Shown: positions 18,142 to 25,884 of the stretch, one piece after another
Layout: the number at the start of each line of letters is the position of its first letter
Numbering within the stretch: the stretch's first letter is position 1
NCBI GenBank assembly: GCA_001971685.1
Contig: CP019326.1
Location: 4,065,524-4,129,523 of the forward strand
Direction of reading: 5' to 3'
Source: Halomonas sp. 1513
GTDB taxonomy: Bacteria > Pseudomonadota > Gammaproteobacteria > Pseudomonadales > Halomonadaceae
Length of the DNA stretch: 64,000 bases
The notes under the pieces: model-generated
What the model was told of the DNA's origin: nothing
Databases searched by the model: none
Seen by the model: only the letters and a program-made list of their open reading frames with translations
Translations under genes and position numbers: made by a program

Positions 18142-19061
18142 CAGCCCTCCTCCAGGCCGAGCTGTGAGCGAGCCGCCCGGCGCAGCGCCTCGGGCAGCGC
18201 GATGAAGCCGCTCTCCTCGACCAGTGCCTGACCCGCGTCGGAGAGTACCAGCGCGATGAATGCCGCCTCCGGCGGAGGCAAGCGCTCACCGGGGGGCAGA
18301 TTGACGTAGAGATAGAGCGTCCGCGACAGCGGATAGTCACCGCTGAGCACGTTAGCGGCGGTGGGCGCCAGCGCCTCGCCGACGGCGTTCTCCAGCGCCA
18401 CGGCGCGCACGCCGGCGGTGAGATAGCCGGCGCCGGCGTAGCCGATCGCCCCAGGTGCACCGGCCACCGCGGCCACTGCCGCCGCCGAGCCGGTGTGCTC
18501 GTTGACGTCGAGACGAAAATCGCCGCCGCACAGCGCTTCACGCTTGAACACGCCGTGAGTGCCGGAGACAGAGTTGCGCCCATGTCGCGCCAGGCTGCCG
18601 CGGCGTGAACTGCCCGGCAGCGCCTCCCAGCGCGTGATCGCCTCGGCGGCGCCGCAGCGCCGGGTATCCGAGAAGATCGCATCGAGCTGGGCCAGATTCA
18701 GCGCCTCGAGCGGATGGTGGCGATGCACGAACACCGCCAGGGCATCCAGCGCCACCGGTATCTCCTGGGGCGGATGGCCCTGCTGCGCCTCGATGACCTC
18801 GCGCTCGGCCGCCGACATGCGCCGCGACATGGGTCCCAGCCGGCTGGTGCCCGCCGCCAGTGCCGCCGGCGCCGTTGCCGAGCCGCTGGCCTGCAGCTGC
18901 AACCGCACCCCGGGGTGGTCGCGCTCGAGCTGTTCGCCCCAGCGCAGCATCAGCCCGGCCAGGGTCTCGGAGCCCACCGAGTCGAGGCTACCCACCACGC
19001 TGCCCTCGTCGGCGGCCAGCGGCCAAGCCCCGAGCAGAGAGCACAGCAGCACCCCCCGCAA
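18141..19061 (-). CDS. pstS: Periplasmic phosphate-binding protein of the PstS family
   Basis: The mature region is a clear PstS relative of the Pseudomonas type: GSLDSVGSETLAGLMLRWGE, ASGSATAPAALAAGTSRLGPMSRRM, GRNSVSGTHGVFKREALCGGDF and GYAGAGYLTAGVRAVAL. It binds phosphate in the periplasm and delivers it to PstC/PstA. The start is uncertain. A TTG at 19061 gives a short signal peptide (MRGVLLCSLLGAWPLA); GTG at 19052 is close by. Just upstream the frame reads RRAFLRG, which resembles a twin-arginine motif but has no ATG, GTG or TTG near it. An ATG at 19214 with GAGG upstream would overlap the divergent thioesterase start and give an unlikely cysteine-rich leader. Confidence 0.85.
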   Translation of the reverse strand: MRGVLLCSLLGAWPLAADEGSVVGSLDSVGSETLAGLMLRWGEQLERDHPGVRLQLQASGSATAPAALAAGTSRLGPMSRRMSAAEREVIEAQQGHPPQEIPVALDALAVFVHRHHPLEALNLAQLDAIFSDTRRCGAAEAITRWEALPGSSRRGSLARHGRNSVSGTHGVFKREALCGGDFRLDVNEHTGSAAAVAAVAGAPGAIGYAGAGYLTAGVRAVALENAVGEALAPTAANVLSGDYPLSRTLYLYVNLPPGERLPPPEAAFIALVLSDAGQALVEESGFIALPEALRRAARSQLGLEEG

Positions 19062-19212
19062 GAACGCACGTCGCCACGGCCGGCTGCTAGACGGGGTGTC
19101 GCAGCCACTGGAGCTTGCCTGCGACTGGCGTATATGATGGGTCGACGATGCCGCGCTGCGGCACGCCCGTTGTTTCACTCTCTTTTCACAACAACAAGAT
19201 GCTGCACACTCC

Positions 19213-19617
19213 ATGACCGACCTCGACGATGTTCCCGCGCCCCAGGGCCAACTGACACTCAAACTGCTGGCCTCCCGGCAGGATACCAACTTCTACGGCG
19301 ATATCCCCGCCGGCTGGCTGATCGGCCATATGGATCAGGCCGCCGAACTCGCCGCCGGACGTGAGGCCCACGGCCGCACCGCCACGGTCGCCCTGGAGTC
19401 GATGGATTTCCTGTGCCCGGTGCGGGTCGGCTCGGTGGTCAATATCTATACCGCGATCCGCGAGGTGGGCCGCAGCTCGCTGAAGATCGACGTCGAGGTG
19501 TGGATACGTCCCCATCAGGAGCGCGATCCCGACGAGCTCTACAAGGTCACCGAGGCGCGCTTCGTGATGGTCGCCCTGGACGACAATGGGCGGATACGCG
19601 CCGTCCCCGACGCCTGA
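19213..19617 (+). CDS. Acyl-CoA thioesterase of the YciA/hotdog family
   Basis: A 134-residue single hotdog-fold protein. Family features: QGQLTLKLLASRQDTNFYGDIPAGWLIGHMDQAAELAA, in which the aspartate of the HMDQA helix is catalytic in YciA-type enzymes, followed by VALESMDFLCPVRVGSVV and KVTEARFVMVALDDNG. Such cytoplasmic enzymes hydrolyse a broad range of acyl-CoAs to free acid and CoA. E. coli YciA is 132 residues. A TATGAT element at about 19131-19136 may be its -10, giving a leader of roughly 75 bases. It is divergent from pstS and convergent with the TRAP binding-protein gene, with a shared hairpin between. Confidence 0.85.
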   Translation: MTDLDDVPAPQGQLTLKLLASRQDTNFYGDIPAGWLIGHMDQAAELAAGREAHGRTATVALESMDFLCPVRVGSVVNIYTAIREVGRSSLKIDVEVWIRPHQERDPDELYKVTEARFVMVALDDNGRIRAVPDA

Positions 19618-19630
19618 GCCTGAACGACGA

Positions 19631-19650
19631 AGGGCGCCCTGGGGCGCCCT
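19631..19650. terminator. Hairpin terminator between convergent genes
   Basis: AGGGCGCC-CTGG-GGCGCCCT forms a perfect 8-bp stem with a four-base loop, 13 bases after the thioesterase stop and 22 bases after the convergent binding-protein stop. Neither side has a long T run, so it may serve both directions weakly. Confidence 0.6.
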
Positions 19651-19672
19651 TGGCATTCATGCTGAGGGTCGA

Positions 19673-20761
19673 TCAGGCGCCAACGTTTTCGCGGCCTTTG
19701 AGATAGGAGTACTCGCCGACGTCGGTGAAGGGCCGTACCAGCTGCTGGAAGGCCAGGTAGGAGTCGTAGATCTTCTTCGAGTCGGGATCGTTTTCGACCT
19801 GGCGCTCGAGTACCTCCATGGAGGATTCGTAGAGCGCCTGCATGACGTCCTCGGGGAAGGTGCGCAGCTCGACGCCGTGCTCCTCGACCAGGGTCTCGAG
19901 GGCCTGGGCGTTGCGGTAGGTGAACTCGTCGATCATCGACAGGTTGGCACTGCGCGCGGCTTCGGTGACCACGTCCTTGAGGTCGTCGGGCAGGGCGTTC
20001 CAGGCATCCAGGTTGATGGTGCCCTCGAGCACCGCGCTGGGCTCGTTCCACACCGAGGTGTAGTAGTAGTCGGCGACCTGATAGAGGCCGAAGGCCATGT
20101 CGTTGTAGGGCCCGACCCAGTCGGCGGCGTCGAGCACGCCGGTCTGCAGCGAGGTGAATATCTCCGAACCCGGCATGTTCACGGCGGTGGCGCCGATGCC
20201 GTTCATGGCCTCGCCGGCCAGCCCCGGCAGGCGAATCCGCACGCCGCGCATGTCGTCCAGCGAGTGAATCTCCTTCTTGAACCAGCCGGCCATCTGGGTG
20301 CCGGTGTTGCCCACCGCGAACGGCTTGAGGTTGTGCTTGGCGTAGAGCTCGTCCCACAGCTCCTGACCGCCGCCGTTATAAAGCCAGGCGTTGGTCTCGG
20401 TGGTGTTCATGCCGAACGGCACGGCGGTGAAGAACTGCGCCGCGGCGACCTTGCCGCGCCAGTAGTAGGCGGCGGAGTGGCCCATCTCGGCGGTGCCCGC
20501 GGCGACGGCATCGAAGACTTCCAGGGCCGGCACCAGTTCGCCGGCGCCGAGCACCTCGACGCGCATGCGACCGCCGGAGAGCCGCTCGATGCGCTCGGCG
20601 AAGTCCTTGGCCCCGGTGCCCAGCGCAGGGAAGTTCTGCGGCCAGGAGGTGACCATGCGCCAGGTGATGACCTCGTCGGCCTTGGCGGTGGAGATGAAGG
20701 GTGCTGCGGCGACGCCGGCGGCACCGGCCCCCAGGGTCTTGAGAAAGTTACGGCGTTGCAT
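19673..20761 (-). CDS. TakP-like TRAP transporter substrate-binding protein with Tat signal
   Basis: A 362-residue DctP-family periplasmic protein. The N-terminus MQRRNFLKTLGAGAAGVAAA is a twin-arginine export signal. The mature region closely resembles Rhodobacter TakP, which binds 2-oxo acids: WRMVTSWPQNFPALGTGA, LGAGELVPALEVFDAVAAGTAEMGH, NTGTQMAGWFKKEIHSLDDMRG and ADWVGPYNDMAFGLY. The glutamine, arginine and tryptophan positions used by TakP for ligand binding appear conserved, so a 2-oxoacid or related carboxylate is likely (inference). No DctQ or DctM membrane genes lie beside it, so it is an orphan component here. A hairpin lies just beyond its stop. Confidence 0.88.
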   Translation of the reverse strand: MQRRNFLKTLGAGAAGVAAAPFISTAKADEVITWRMVTSWPQNFPALGTGAKDFAERIERLSGGRMRVEVLGAGELVPALEVFDAVAAGTAEMGHSAAYYWRGKVAAAQFFTAVPFGMNTTETNAWLYNGGGQELWDELYAKHNLKPFAVGNTGTQMAGWFKKEIHSLDDMRGVRIRLPGLAGEAMNGIGATAVNMPGSEIFTSLQTGVLDAADWVGPYNDMAFGLYQVADYYYTSVWNEPSAVLEGTINLDAWNALPDDLKDVVTEAARSANLSMIDEFTYRNAQALETLVEEHGVELRTFPEDVMQALYESSMEVLERQVENDPDSKKIYDSYLAFQQLVRPFTDVGEYSYLKGRENVGA

Positions 20762-20806
20762 GAAGGCGAACTCCAGAAGCGTTGTTGTGATTTCCTGGCA
20801 GGCTTA

Positions 20807-20950
20807 GGGAAGCGCTGAATAAATCGGCGAGCGGGATGAAGCACAAGGCGCACGGAGCACAGAAACCGGAGCCTATGGGGTATAGGTGAGGATTTCGCGC
20901 ACCGCGCAACGCTGTGATTCGCACGCGCAGACATTTATGCAGTGCTTCCT
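20807..20950. repeat. MITE-like non-coding element bounded by inverted repeats
   Basis: The left end GGAAGCGCTGAATAAAT (20808-20824) is inverted at the right end as ATTTATGCAGTGCTTCC (20933-20949), with 15 of 17 positions matching. The 144-base unit has no open frame of note. No clear target-site duplication flanks it. It resembles a miniature transposable element or intergenic repeat; whether further copies exist elsewhere in the genome cannot be seen. Confidence 0.6.
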
Positions 20951-21122
20951 GGATCCTGCGGGAAAGCGTCCGTCAGCGAGTATGCTAAGCCGACTTTCAT
21001 TCGGCAAGCCCCGCCGCTCAACGCGCAGAGCTAGCGTAATTGCTGTTAGCGAGGAACGTCTAGGGCAGGTCGAATTGGGGGCTCTTGCAGCATCGCAAAG
21101 GCAGCACCGCTCGGAACTGATC

Positions 21123-21296
21123 TGGCGGTAGGCCTACGGGGAGGCGCTGTAAACCCGTCCCTGGGCGCTACCTTGCGCCCTGCTGCGCTCTCGCATCCTG
21201 CTCCGCTTACAGGACCGGTGCTGGCCATCCATGGCCAGCCCGTTCGAAGCGATGCTTCTCACCCATGGCGCAAACCTCCCCTACACCCTACCGCCA
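21123..21296. repeat. Long imperfect palindromic element with nested hairpins
   Basis: TGGCGGTAGG at 21123 is inverted as CCTACCGCCA at 21287-21296, and the adjoining GGGGAGG pairs with CCTCCCC. Between the arms are smaller palindromes, including CTGGCCATCCATGGCCAG and GGGCGCTACCTTGCGCCC. It lies about 20 bases beyond the uvrD stop and could fold into a large RNA stem, acting as transcription stop or RNA stabiliser. Confidence 0.6.
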
Positions 21297-21316
21297 GCGT
21301 TCCTTACTTGCTCTCG

Positions 21317-23521
21317 CTACAGCGGCGTCAGCTTGGCAAAGCCCAGTACCAACCACTTGTCGCCTTCACCCTCGAAGCTGACCTGGACCCGGGCGCGTTC
21401 GCCCTCGCCCTCGGCGTTGAGGATCACCCCCTCGCCGAACAGCGGATGGCTGACCCGCTGGCCCAGCGACAGGCTGGGCAAGTCGCCGCCGCCATCCACC
21501 GAGGTCTGGCGCGACAGGCCCACCGCCGGCCTGGCGGTGACCGGGCGCGAGATCTGGCCGCGCAGGCGGACCTCCTCGAGCAGCTCCTCGGGCAGCTCGC
21601 GCAGGAAGCGCGACGCCCGCTGGAAGGTCTCCTTGCCGTGCAGCCGACGCAGCTCGGCGTAGGTCAGGTAGAGCTTGCGCATGGCACGGGTCAGACCCAC
21701 ATAGCAGAGCCGGCGCTCCTCCTCGAGGCGCCCCGGCTCCTCCAGCGACATCTTGTGCGGAAACAGCCCCTCCTCGACCCCGGAGACGAACACGATGGGG
21801 AACTCCAGCCCCTTGGCGGAGTGCAGGGTCATCAGCTGCACGCAGTCCTCGAACTCGTCGGCCTCGTGATCGCCGGCGTTGAGCGCCGCCTCGGAGAGGA
21901 ATGGCTCCAGCGCCGCGGCCCCCTCGCCGACCTCCTGATTCTCCAGCGCATCACCCTGGGTAAAGGCGCGGGCGGCGTTGATCAGCTCCTCGAGGTTCTC
22001 GATCCGCGCCTGGCCCTTCTCGCCCTTCTCGTTGGCGTGGTGCTCGACCAGCCCGCTGGCGTGGTTCACGTGGGCGATGATCTCGTGCAACGCCATGCCG
22101 GCGGTATCGTTGTCGAGCTGTTCGATCAGCTCGGCGAAGGCGCGCACCGCGTTGGCGGCGCGGCCCTTGAGCAGCGCGTCGCTGAGCGCGTCGTGCAGCG
22201 CCTGCCACAGCGAGACGTTGTTGAGCCGCGCATGCTCGCGCAGGATCTCCACGGTGCGGGTACCGATGCCGCGGGCCGGCACGTTGATGACGCGCTCCAG
22301 CGAGGCGTCGTCCTCGCGATTGAGCAGCAGCCGCAGGTAGGCCAGGGCGTTCTTGATCTCGAGGCGCTCGTAGAAGCGCTGGCCGCCGTAGATGCGGTAG
22401 GGCACGCCCTGGCGGATCAGGGTCTCCTCGAGCACCCGCGACTGGGCGTTGGAGCGATAGAGAATCGCGATCTCGCGGCGCGCCGCGCCGTCGCGCACCT
22501 GCTCGCCAATGGTATCGACGATGAAGCGCGCTTCATCGAGGTCGTTGAAGCCGGCATAGACCGAGATCGGCTCGCCCTTGGCGCCCTCGGTCCACAGCTC
22601 CTTGCCCATGCGCCCGGTGTTGTGGCTGATCAAGGCATTGGCGGCGTCGAGGATGGCGCTGGTGGAGCGGTAGTTCTGCTCGAGGCGCACGGTACGGGTG
22701 TCGTGGAACTCCTGCTCGAAGCGGCGAATGTTCTCGACCCGCGCGCCGCGCCAGCCGTAGATCGACTGGTCGTCGTCGCCGACCACGGTCATGCCGGCAC
22801 TCTCGCCGGTGAGCAGCTTGAGCCAGGCGTACTGCAGGGTGTTGGTGTCCTGGAACTCGTCGACCAGCACATGGCCGAAGCGCGCCTGGTAGTGGGCCAG
22901 CAGCGCCGGGGTATCGCGCAGCAGCTCGAGGCTCCTGAGCAGCAGTTCGCCGAAGTCGACCAGCCCACCGCGCTCGCAGGTCAGCTGATAGCGTTCGTAG
23001 AGCTCGACCATCTGCGCCATGTAACCATCGCCGTGGGCATCGACCTGGTGCGGCCGCAGCCCCTCCTCCTTGCAGCCGGAGATGAAGTACTGCACCTGGC
23101 GCGGCGGAAAGCGCTCGTCGTCGATGCGGTGATCCTTGAGCAGCCGCTTGACCAGGCGCAGCTGGTCGTCGCTGTCGATGATCTGGAAGTGCTGGGGCAG
23201 CCGCGCATCCTGCCAGTGGGTGCGCAGCAGACGGTGGGCGATGGAGTGGAAGGTACCCACCCACATGTTGCGCAGCGACAGGCCGAGCAGCGCTTCGAGG
23301 CGGGTGCGCATCTCGCGGGCCGCCTTGTTGGTGAAGGTCACGGCGAGGATGGCGTAGGGCGACATGCCCTCGGTCTGCAGCAGCCAGGCGATACGATGCA
23401 CCAGCACCCGGGTCTTGCCGGAACCGGCCCCGGCGAGCACCAGCATATTGCCCTGGGGCGCGCTGACCGCCTCGCGCTGGGCGGGATTGAGGTGATCGAG
23501 AATCGCCGTGACGTCATCCAT
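21317..23521 (-). CDS. uvrD: DNA helicase II UvrD
   Basis: A 734-residue superfamily 1A helicase that unwinds DNA 3' to 5' in nucleotide excision and mismatch repair. Motifs in order: Q motif and Walker A (LNPAQREAVSAP, LAGAGSGKTRV), Ia (AVTFTNKAAREM), II (VLVDEFQDTN), III (GDDDQSIYGWRGA), IV (RLEQNYRSTSAIL), V (LMTLHSAKGLEF) and VI (ERRLCYVGLTRAMRKLYL). The ATG at 23521 (MDDVTAILDHLN) matches the E. coli start; a GTG four codons earlier is possible. Its stop is near the large palindrome. Upstream hexR, on the same strand, is 53 bases away. Confidence 0.96.
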   Translation of the reverse strand: MDDVTAILDHLNPAQREAVSAPQGNMLVLAGAGSGKTRVLVHRIAWLLQTEGMSPYAILAVTFTNKAAREMRTRLEALLGLSLRNMWVGTFHSIAHRLLRTHWQDARLPQHFQIIDSDDQLRLVKRLLKDHRIDDERFPPRQVQYFISGCKEEGLRPHQVDAHGDGYMAQMVELYERYQLTCERGGLVDFGELLLRSLELLRDTPALLAHYQARFGHVLVDEFQDTNTLQYAWLKLLTGESAGMTVVGDDDQSIYGWRGARVENIRRFEQEFHDTRTVRLEQNYRSTSAILDAANALISHNTGRMGKELWTEGAKGEPISVYAGFNDLDEARFIVDTIGEQVRDGAARREIAILYRSNAQSRVLEETLIRQGVPYRIYGGQRFYERLEIKNALAYLRLLLNREDDASLERVINVPARGIGTRTVEILREHARLNNVSLWQALHDALSDALLKGRAANAVRAFAELIEQLDNDTAGMALHEIIAHVNHASGLVEHHANEKGEKGQARIENLEELINAARAFTQGDALENQEVGEGAAALEPFLSEAALNAGDHEADEFEDCVQLMTLHSAKGLEFPIVFVSGVEEGLFPHKMSLEEPGRLEEERRLCYVGLTRAMRKLYLTYAELRRLHGKETFQRASRFLRELPEELLEEVRLRGQISRPVTARPAVGLSRQTSVDGGGDLPSLSLGQRVSHPLFGEGVILNAEGEGERARVQVSFEGEGDKWLVLGFAKLTPL

Positions 23522-23574
23522 AGGGGCTGGCACTTGCAGGTCGAAAATGGACGCCTAGCGTAGCATATCGCCGC

Positions 23575-24432
23575 TCACTCCTCCGGCTCCGGGAAGCGTA
23601 GCGAATTGAGGCTGCGCTTGACCGACTTGAGCTGCTCGGTGAGCTTGGGACCGCGGGTCTTGGCCACCCCCACCGCCAGCACGTCGATCAGCACCAGATG
23701 GGCGATCCGTGAGCTCATCGGGGTGTAGATCTCGATATCCTCATGGACATCGATGTACAGCGGGATCGATACCTCATCGGCCAGCGGCGAACCGCTCGGG
23801 CACAACCCGATCACCGTGGCGCCGACCTCGCGGGCCAGCTGCACGCTGGCGACCAAGGCCTTGGTGCGACCGGTCTGGGAGATCGCCACCACCACGTCAC
23901 CGGGTTTCAGGGTCACCGCCGACATGTTCTGCATGTGCGGGTCGGCGTAGGCCGAGGTGGAGATCTGCAAACGGAAAAACTTGTGCTGGGCATCGAAGGC
24001 CACCGCCCCGGAGGCGCCGAAGCCGTAGAACTCGACCCGGTTGGCCATGGCCAGGGCACTGATCGCCTTGCTGAGCAGATCGTTATCGAGGCGGTCGCGC
24101 ACCGACAGCAGGGTGCCCACGGTGGAGTCGAAGATGCTGTGGGAGAACTCCGCCACCGAGTCGTCGTCGTTCATCGAGAACTGCGCGAACTGGCTGCCGG
24201 TGGCCAGCATCTGCGCCAGCTTGAGCTTGAAGTCCTGAAAACCGTTGCAGCCCAGTGCCCGGCAGAAGCGCACCACCGTGGGTTCGCTGACCTTGGCCTC
24301 GGTGGCCAGGTCGACGATGCGCATGTGGATAACTTCTTCGGGGTTGCGCAGAACGAAGCGCGCGACCTTCTGTTCGGAGCGTCGAAAGTGCTCCATGCGG
24401 CTTCTCAGCTCGTCGAATAGGGCGCGGCTCAC
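23575..24432 (-). CDS. hexR: RpiR-family transcription regulator HexR
   Basis: A 285-residue RpiR-type regulator: an N-terminal helix-turn-helix (LATEAKVSEPTVVRFCRALGCNGFQDFKLKLAQ, about residues 42-74) and a C-terminal SIS sugar-phosphate-binding domain (VEFYGFGASGAVAFDAQHKFFR and VVAISQTGRTKALVASV). It aligns well with E. coli HexR, which senses 2-keto-3-deoxy-6-phosphogluconate and controls central carbon genes. The GTG start has AAGGAG six bases before it. No Entner-Doudoroff or glucokinase genes lie nearby, unlike in Pseudomonas, so it stands alone. The coding sequence contains a perfect DnaA box at 24324-24332. Confidence 0.9.
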   Translation of the reverse strand: MSRALFDELRSRMEHFRRSEQKVARFVLRNPEEVIHMRIVDLATEAKVSEPTVVRFCRALGCNGFQDFKLKLAQMLATGSQFAQFSMNDDDSVAEFSHSIFDSTVGTLLSVRDRLDNDLLSKAISALAMANRVEFYGFGASGAVAFDAQHKFFRLQISTSAYADPHMQNMSAVTLKPGDVVVAISQTGRTKALVASVQLAREVGATVIGLCPSGSPLADEVSIPLYIDVHEDIEIYTPMSSRIAHLVLIDVLAVGVAKTRGPKLTEQLKSVKRSLNSLRFPEPEE

Positions 24433-24681
24433 GTTAGGCTCCTTGCTGGCATAACTTGTGCATAACTTATGGACATCCGGTGTATGGCCTGCGGCAAGCC
24501 GCTAGCTGGCCACCAGTATGCCTCAGCGGCGGCGTGATGGAGAGCCCCATCCTACAAGCAGCGACTTCAGGGATTCATCATTTTGTCAACTGGGGTATAG
24601 TAATAATGTCCCGCCGGTAACGCAGCGCTCGACCGGTCGGATGCTACATCAAGAGAAAGTCTTGAGTCAGGAGAATCGAAC

Positions 24682-24885
24682 ATGCGCAATGTCGAACAGG
24701 TTTCCTCCCTCAAAACAGAACTCCTCGATATTTTCATGAGCATGGAGGTCGATGAGCACAAGCAGCGCCAGAAGACCGCCGCCGTGCGCTACCTGCGCGC
24801 CCGCCGCGGTATCGAGCTGCACCGGGAATTCAAGCGCCTAGAGCGCGATATCGCCGACCTGGACGACGACGAGCTGATCCAGTAG
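24682..24885 (+). CDS. Small charged protein, possibly PA3496 family
   Basis: Encodes 67 residues, with AGGAG ten bases before the ATG. The product is highly charged: a helical stretch with many K/R/E residues (DEHKQRQKTAAVRYLRAR, then REFKRLERDIAD) and an acidic end DLDDDELIQ. The arrangement RRGIEL..REFKRLERDI followed by an acidic tail recalls short proteins annotated as PA3496-family envelope-integrity proteins, but I recognise this only weakly. It is divergent from hexR; the 249-base gap is A+T-rich near 24580-24610, where its promoter probably lies. A small hairpin (24893-24907) follows the stop. Confidence 0.6.
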   Translation: MRNVEQVSSLKTELLDIFMSMEVDEHKQRQKTAAVRYLRARRGIELHREFKRLERDIADLDDDELIQ

Positions 24886-24995
24886 GCAACGCGACGGCCC
24901 AGCCGTCATGGCGCTGCGGCGCCCGATGCGGTCCCCCCTTCAGACCTCCCCTAGGCGAGGTCGGCTAGCCTTCACTCCCTCGATATGCCTCACGC

Positions 24996-25862
24996 TCAAA
25001 ACAGCGTGGCCTGCGCCTCACCGCTGAACGCCCCGATACAGGACCGTCCAAGCCGTTTGGCCACCTCATCATGAAGCTGCCTGGCCAGCTGCGGGGCATG
25101 CCGGTTATCCGCGGTATGCACAAAGAGAAAAGGACTTTTCCCCTGTTTTATCCACAGGCAGAGCCGCTCTACCCAGGGTGCGAAATAGTGGCGGTTGATC
25201 GCAGCGTCGACGTGGCCGATAAAGCGCACCAGCGGCCTATCGCCAGTGGAGAGCACGTGTAACGGACGTTTGGGTTTTTCGCCCTGGGCCTTGAGGAGCC
25301 GCGGGTCGCCGCCCGCCGGGGTCGAGAACAGCGGCCGCACGTCAAGCATCACACGGTCCACGCCGTGACTTATCAACAATCGGTTGAGCGCTACCTCGGC
25401 GCTGCCCTTGTGGAAAAATTCACTGTGTCGGACCTCAACGGCACAGGAGACTGCCTGCGGCCAACGCGACAGCAGCCGATCGAGTTGCGGAAGCTCCTGT
25501 GCCCCAAAATCGCGCGGCAGCTGCACCATCAAGGGGCCCAGGCGATCGTGGAGTGGCGCCAGGCGTTCGAGGAAGGCGTCGACCTCGGCATCGACATTCA
25601 ACAGCCGCGCCTCGTGGGTCAGGCTGGCCGGCAATTTGAAACAGAAGCGAAAATCGGCGGGCGCCTGACGCGCCCAGCTGGCCACCGTCTCGGCCTTGGG
25701 CGCACCGCTGTAAAAGGTCGTGTTGCCCTCCACCGCCGAAAACACCCTGGCATACTCGGCCAGCCAAGCCTGCTGGCCACCGTGGGGCGGATAGAGGCTA
25801 CCCCGCCAGTCCGGATTGGCCCACATCGCCAGACCCAGGTAGAGTTGTGCAGCCACTGTCAC
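24996..25862 (-). CDS. DUF72 (YecE-like) family protein
   Basis: A 288-residue DUF72 protein with a TIM-barrel-like pattern: LYLGLAMWANPDWRGSLYP, FSAVEGNTTFYSGAP, FRFCFKLPASLTHEARL, LGPLMVQLPRDFG and, near the end, LCLWIKQGKSPFLFVHTADN. The family is widespread and its function is not established. GTG at 25862 and GTG at 25856 are both possible starts; GGGG is better spaced for the second. It is divergent from the PAP2 gene with only 20 bases between start codons. A perfect DnaA box lies inside at 25148-25156. Confidence 0.85.
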   Translation of the reverse strand: MTVAAQLYLGLAMWANPDWRGSLYPPHGGQQAWLAEYARVFSAVEGNTTFYSGAPKAETVASWARQAPADFRFCFKLPASLTHEARLLNVDAEVDAFLERLAPLHDRLGPLMVQLPRDFGAQELPQLDRLLSRWPQAVSCAVEVRHSEFFHKGSAEVALNRLLISHGVDRVMLDVRPLFSTPAGGDPRLLKAQGEKPKRPLHVLSTGDRPLVRFIGHVDAAINRHYFAPWVERLCLWIKQGKSPFLFVHTADNRHAPQLARQLHDEVAKRLGRSCIGAFSGEAQATLF

Positions 25863-25884
25863 CCCACTGTCACAAGAATGCCAT
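25856..25884 (+). promoter_or_regulatory. Tandem Pho-box-like repeat at the PAP2 gene start
   Basis: CTGTCAC-CCCA-CTGTCAC-AAGA-ATGCCAT: three seven-base half-sites at exact 11-base spacing, the first two resembling PhoB half-sites. The array overlaps both divergent start codons, so if real it would probably block rather than activate, or the translation starts are mis-set. Low certainty. Confidence 0.4.

Larger units (their letters stand above)
20762..21316. other. Intergenic region with two repeat elements, no gene seen
   Basis: The 555 bases between the TRAP binding-protein start and the uvrD stop hold no convincing gene. Short open frames here lack codon character. Two structured elements occupy most of it: an inverted-repeat-bounded unit at 20807-20950 and a long imperfect palindrome at 21123-21296. 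Confidence 0.7.

Noticed and set aside
20886..21131. Short open frame of 81 codons in the gap upstream of the TRAP receptor
   Set aside because: It overlaps the MITE-like repeat, has no ribosome site and no protein character.
21173..23563. Long + strand open frame (796 codons) across uvrD
   Set aside because: Mirror frame of uvrD; the sequence shows the usual low-complexity of antisense high-G+C DNA and no family motif.
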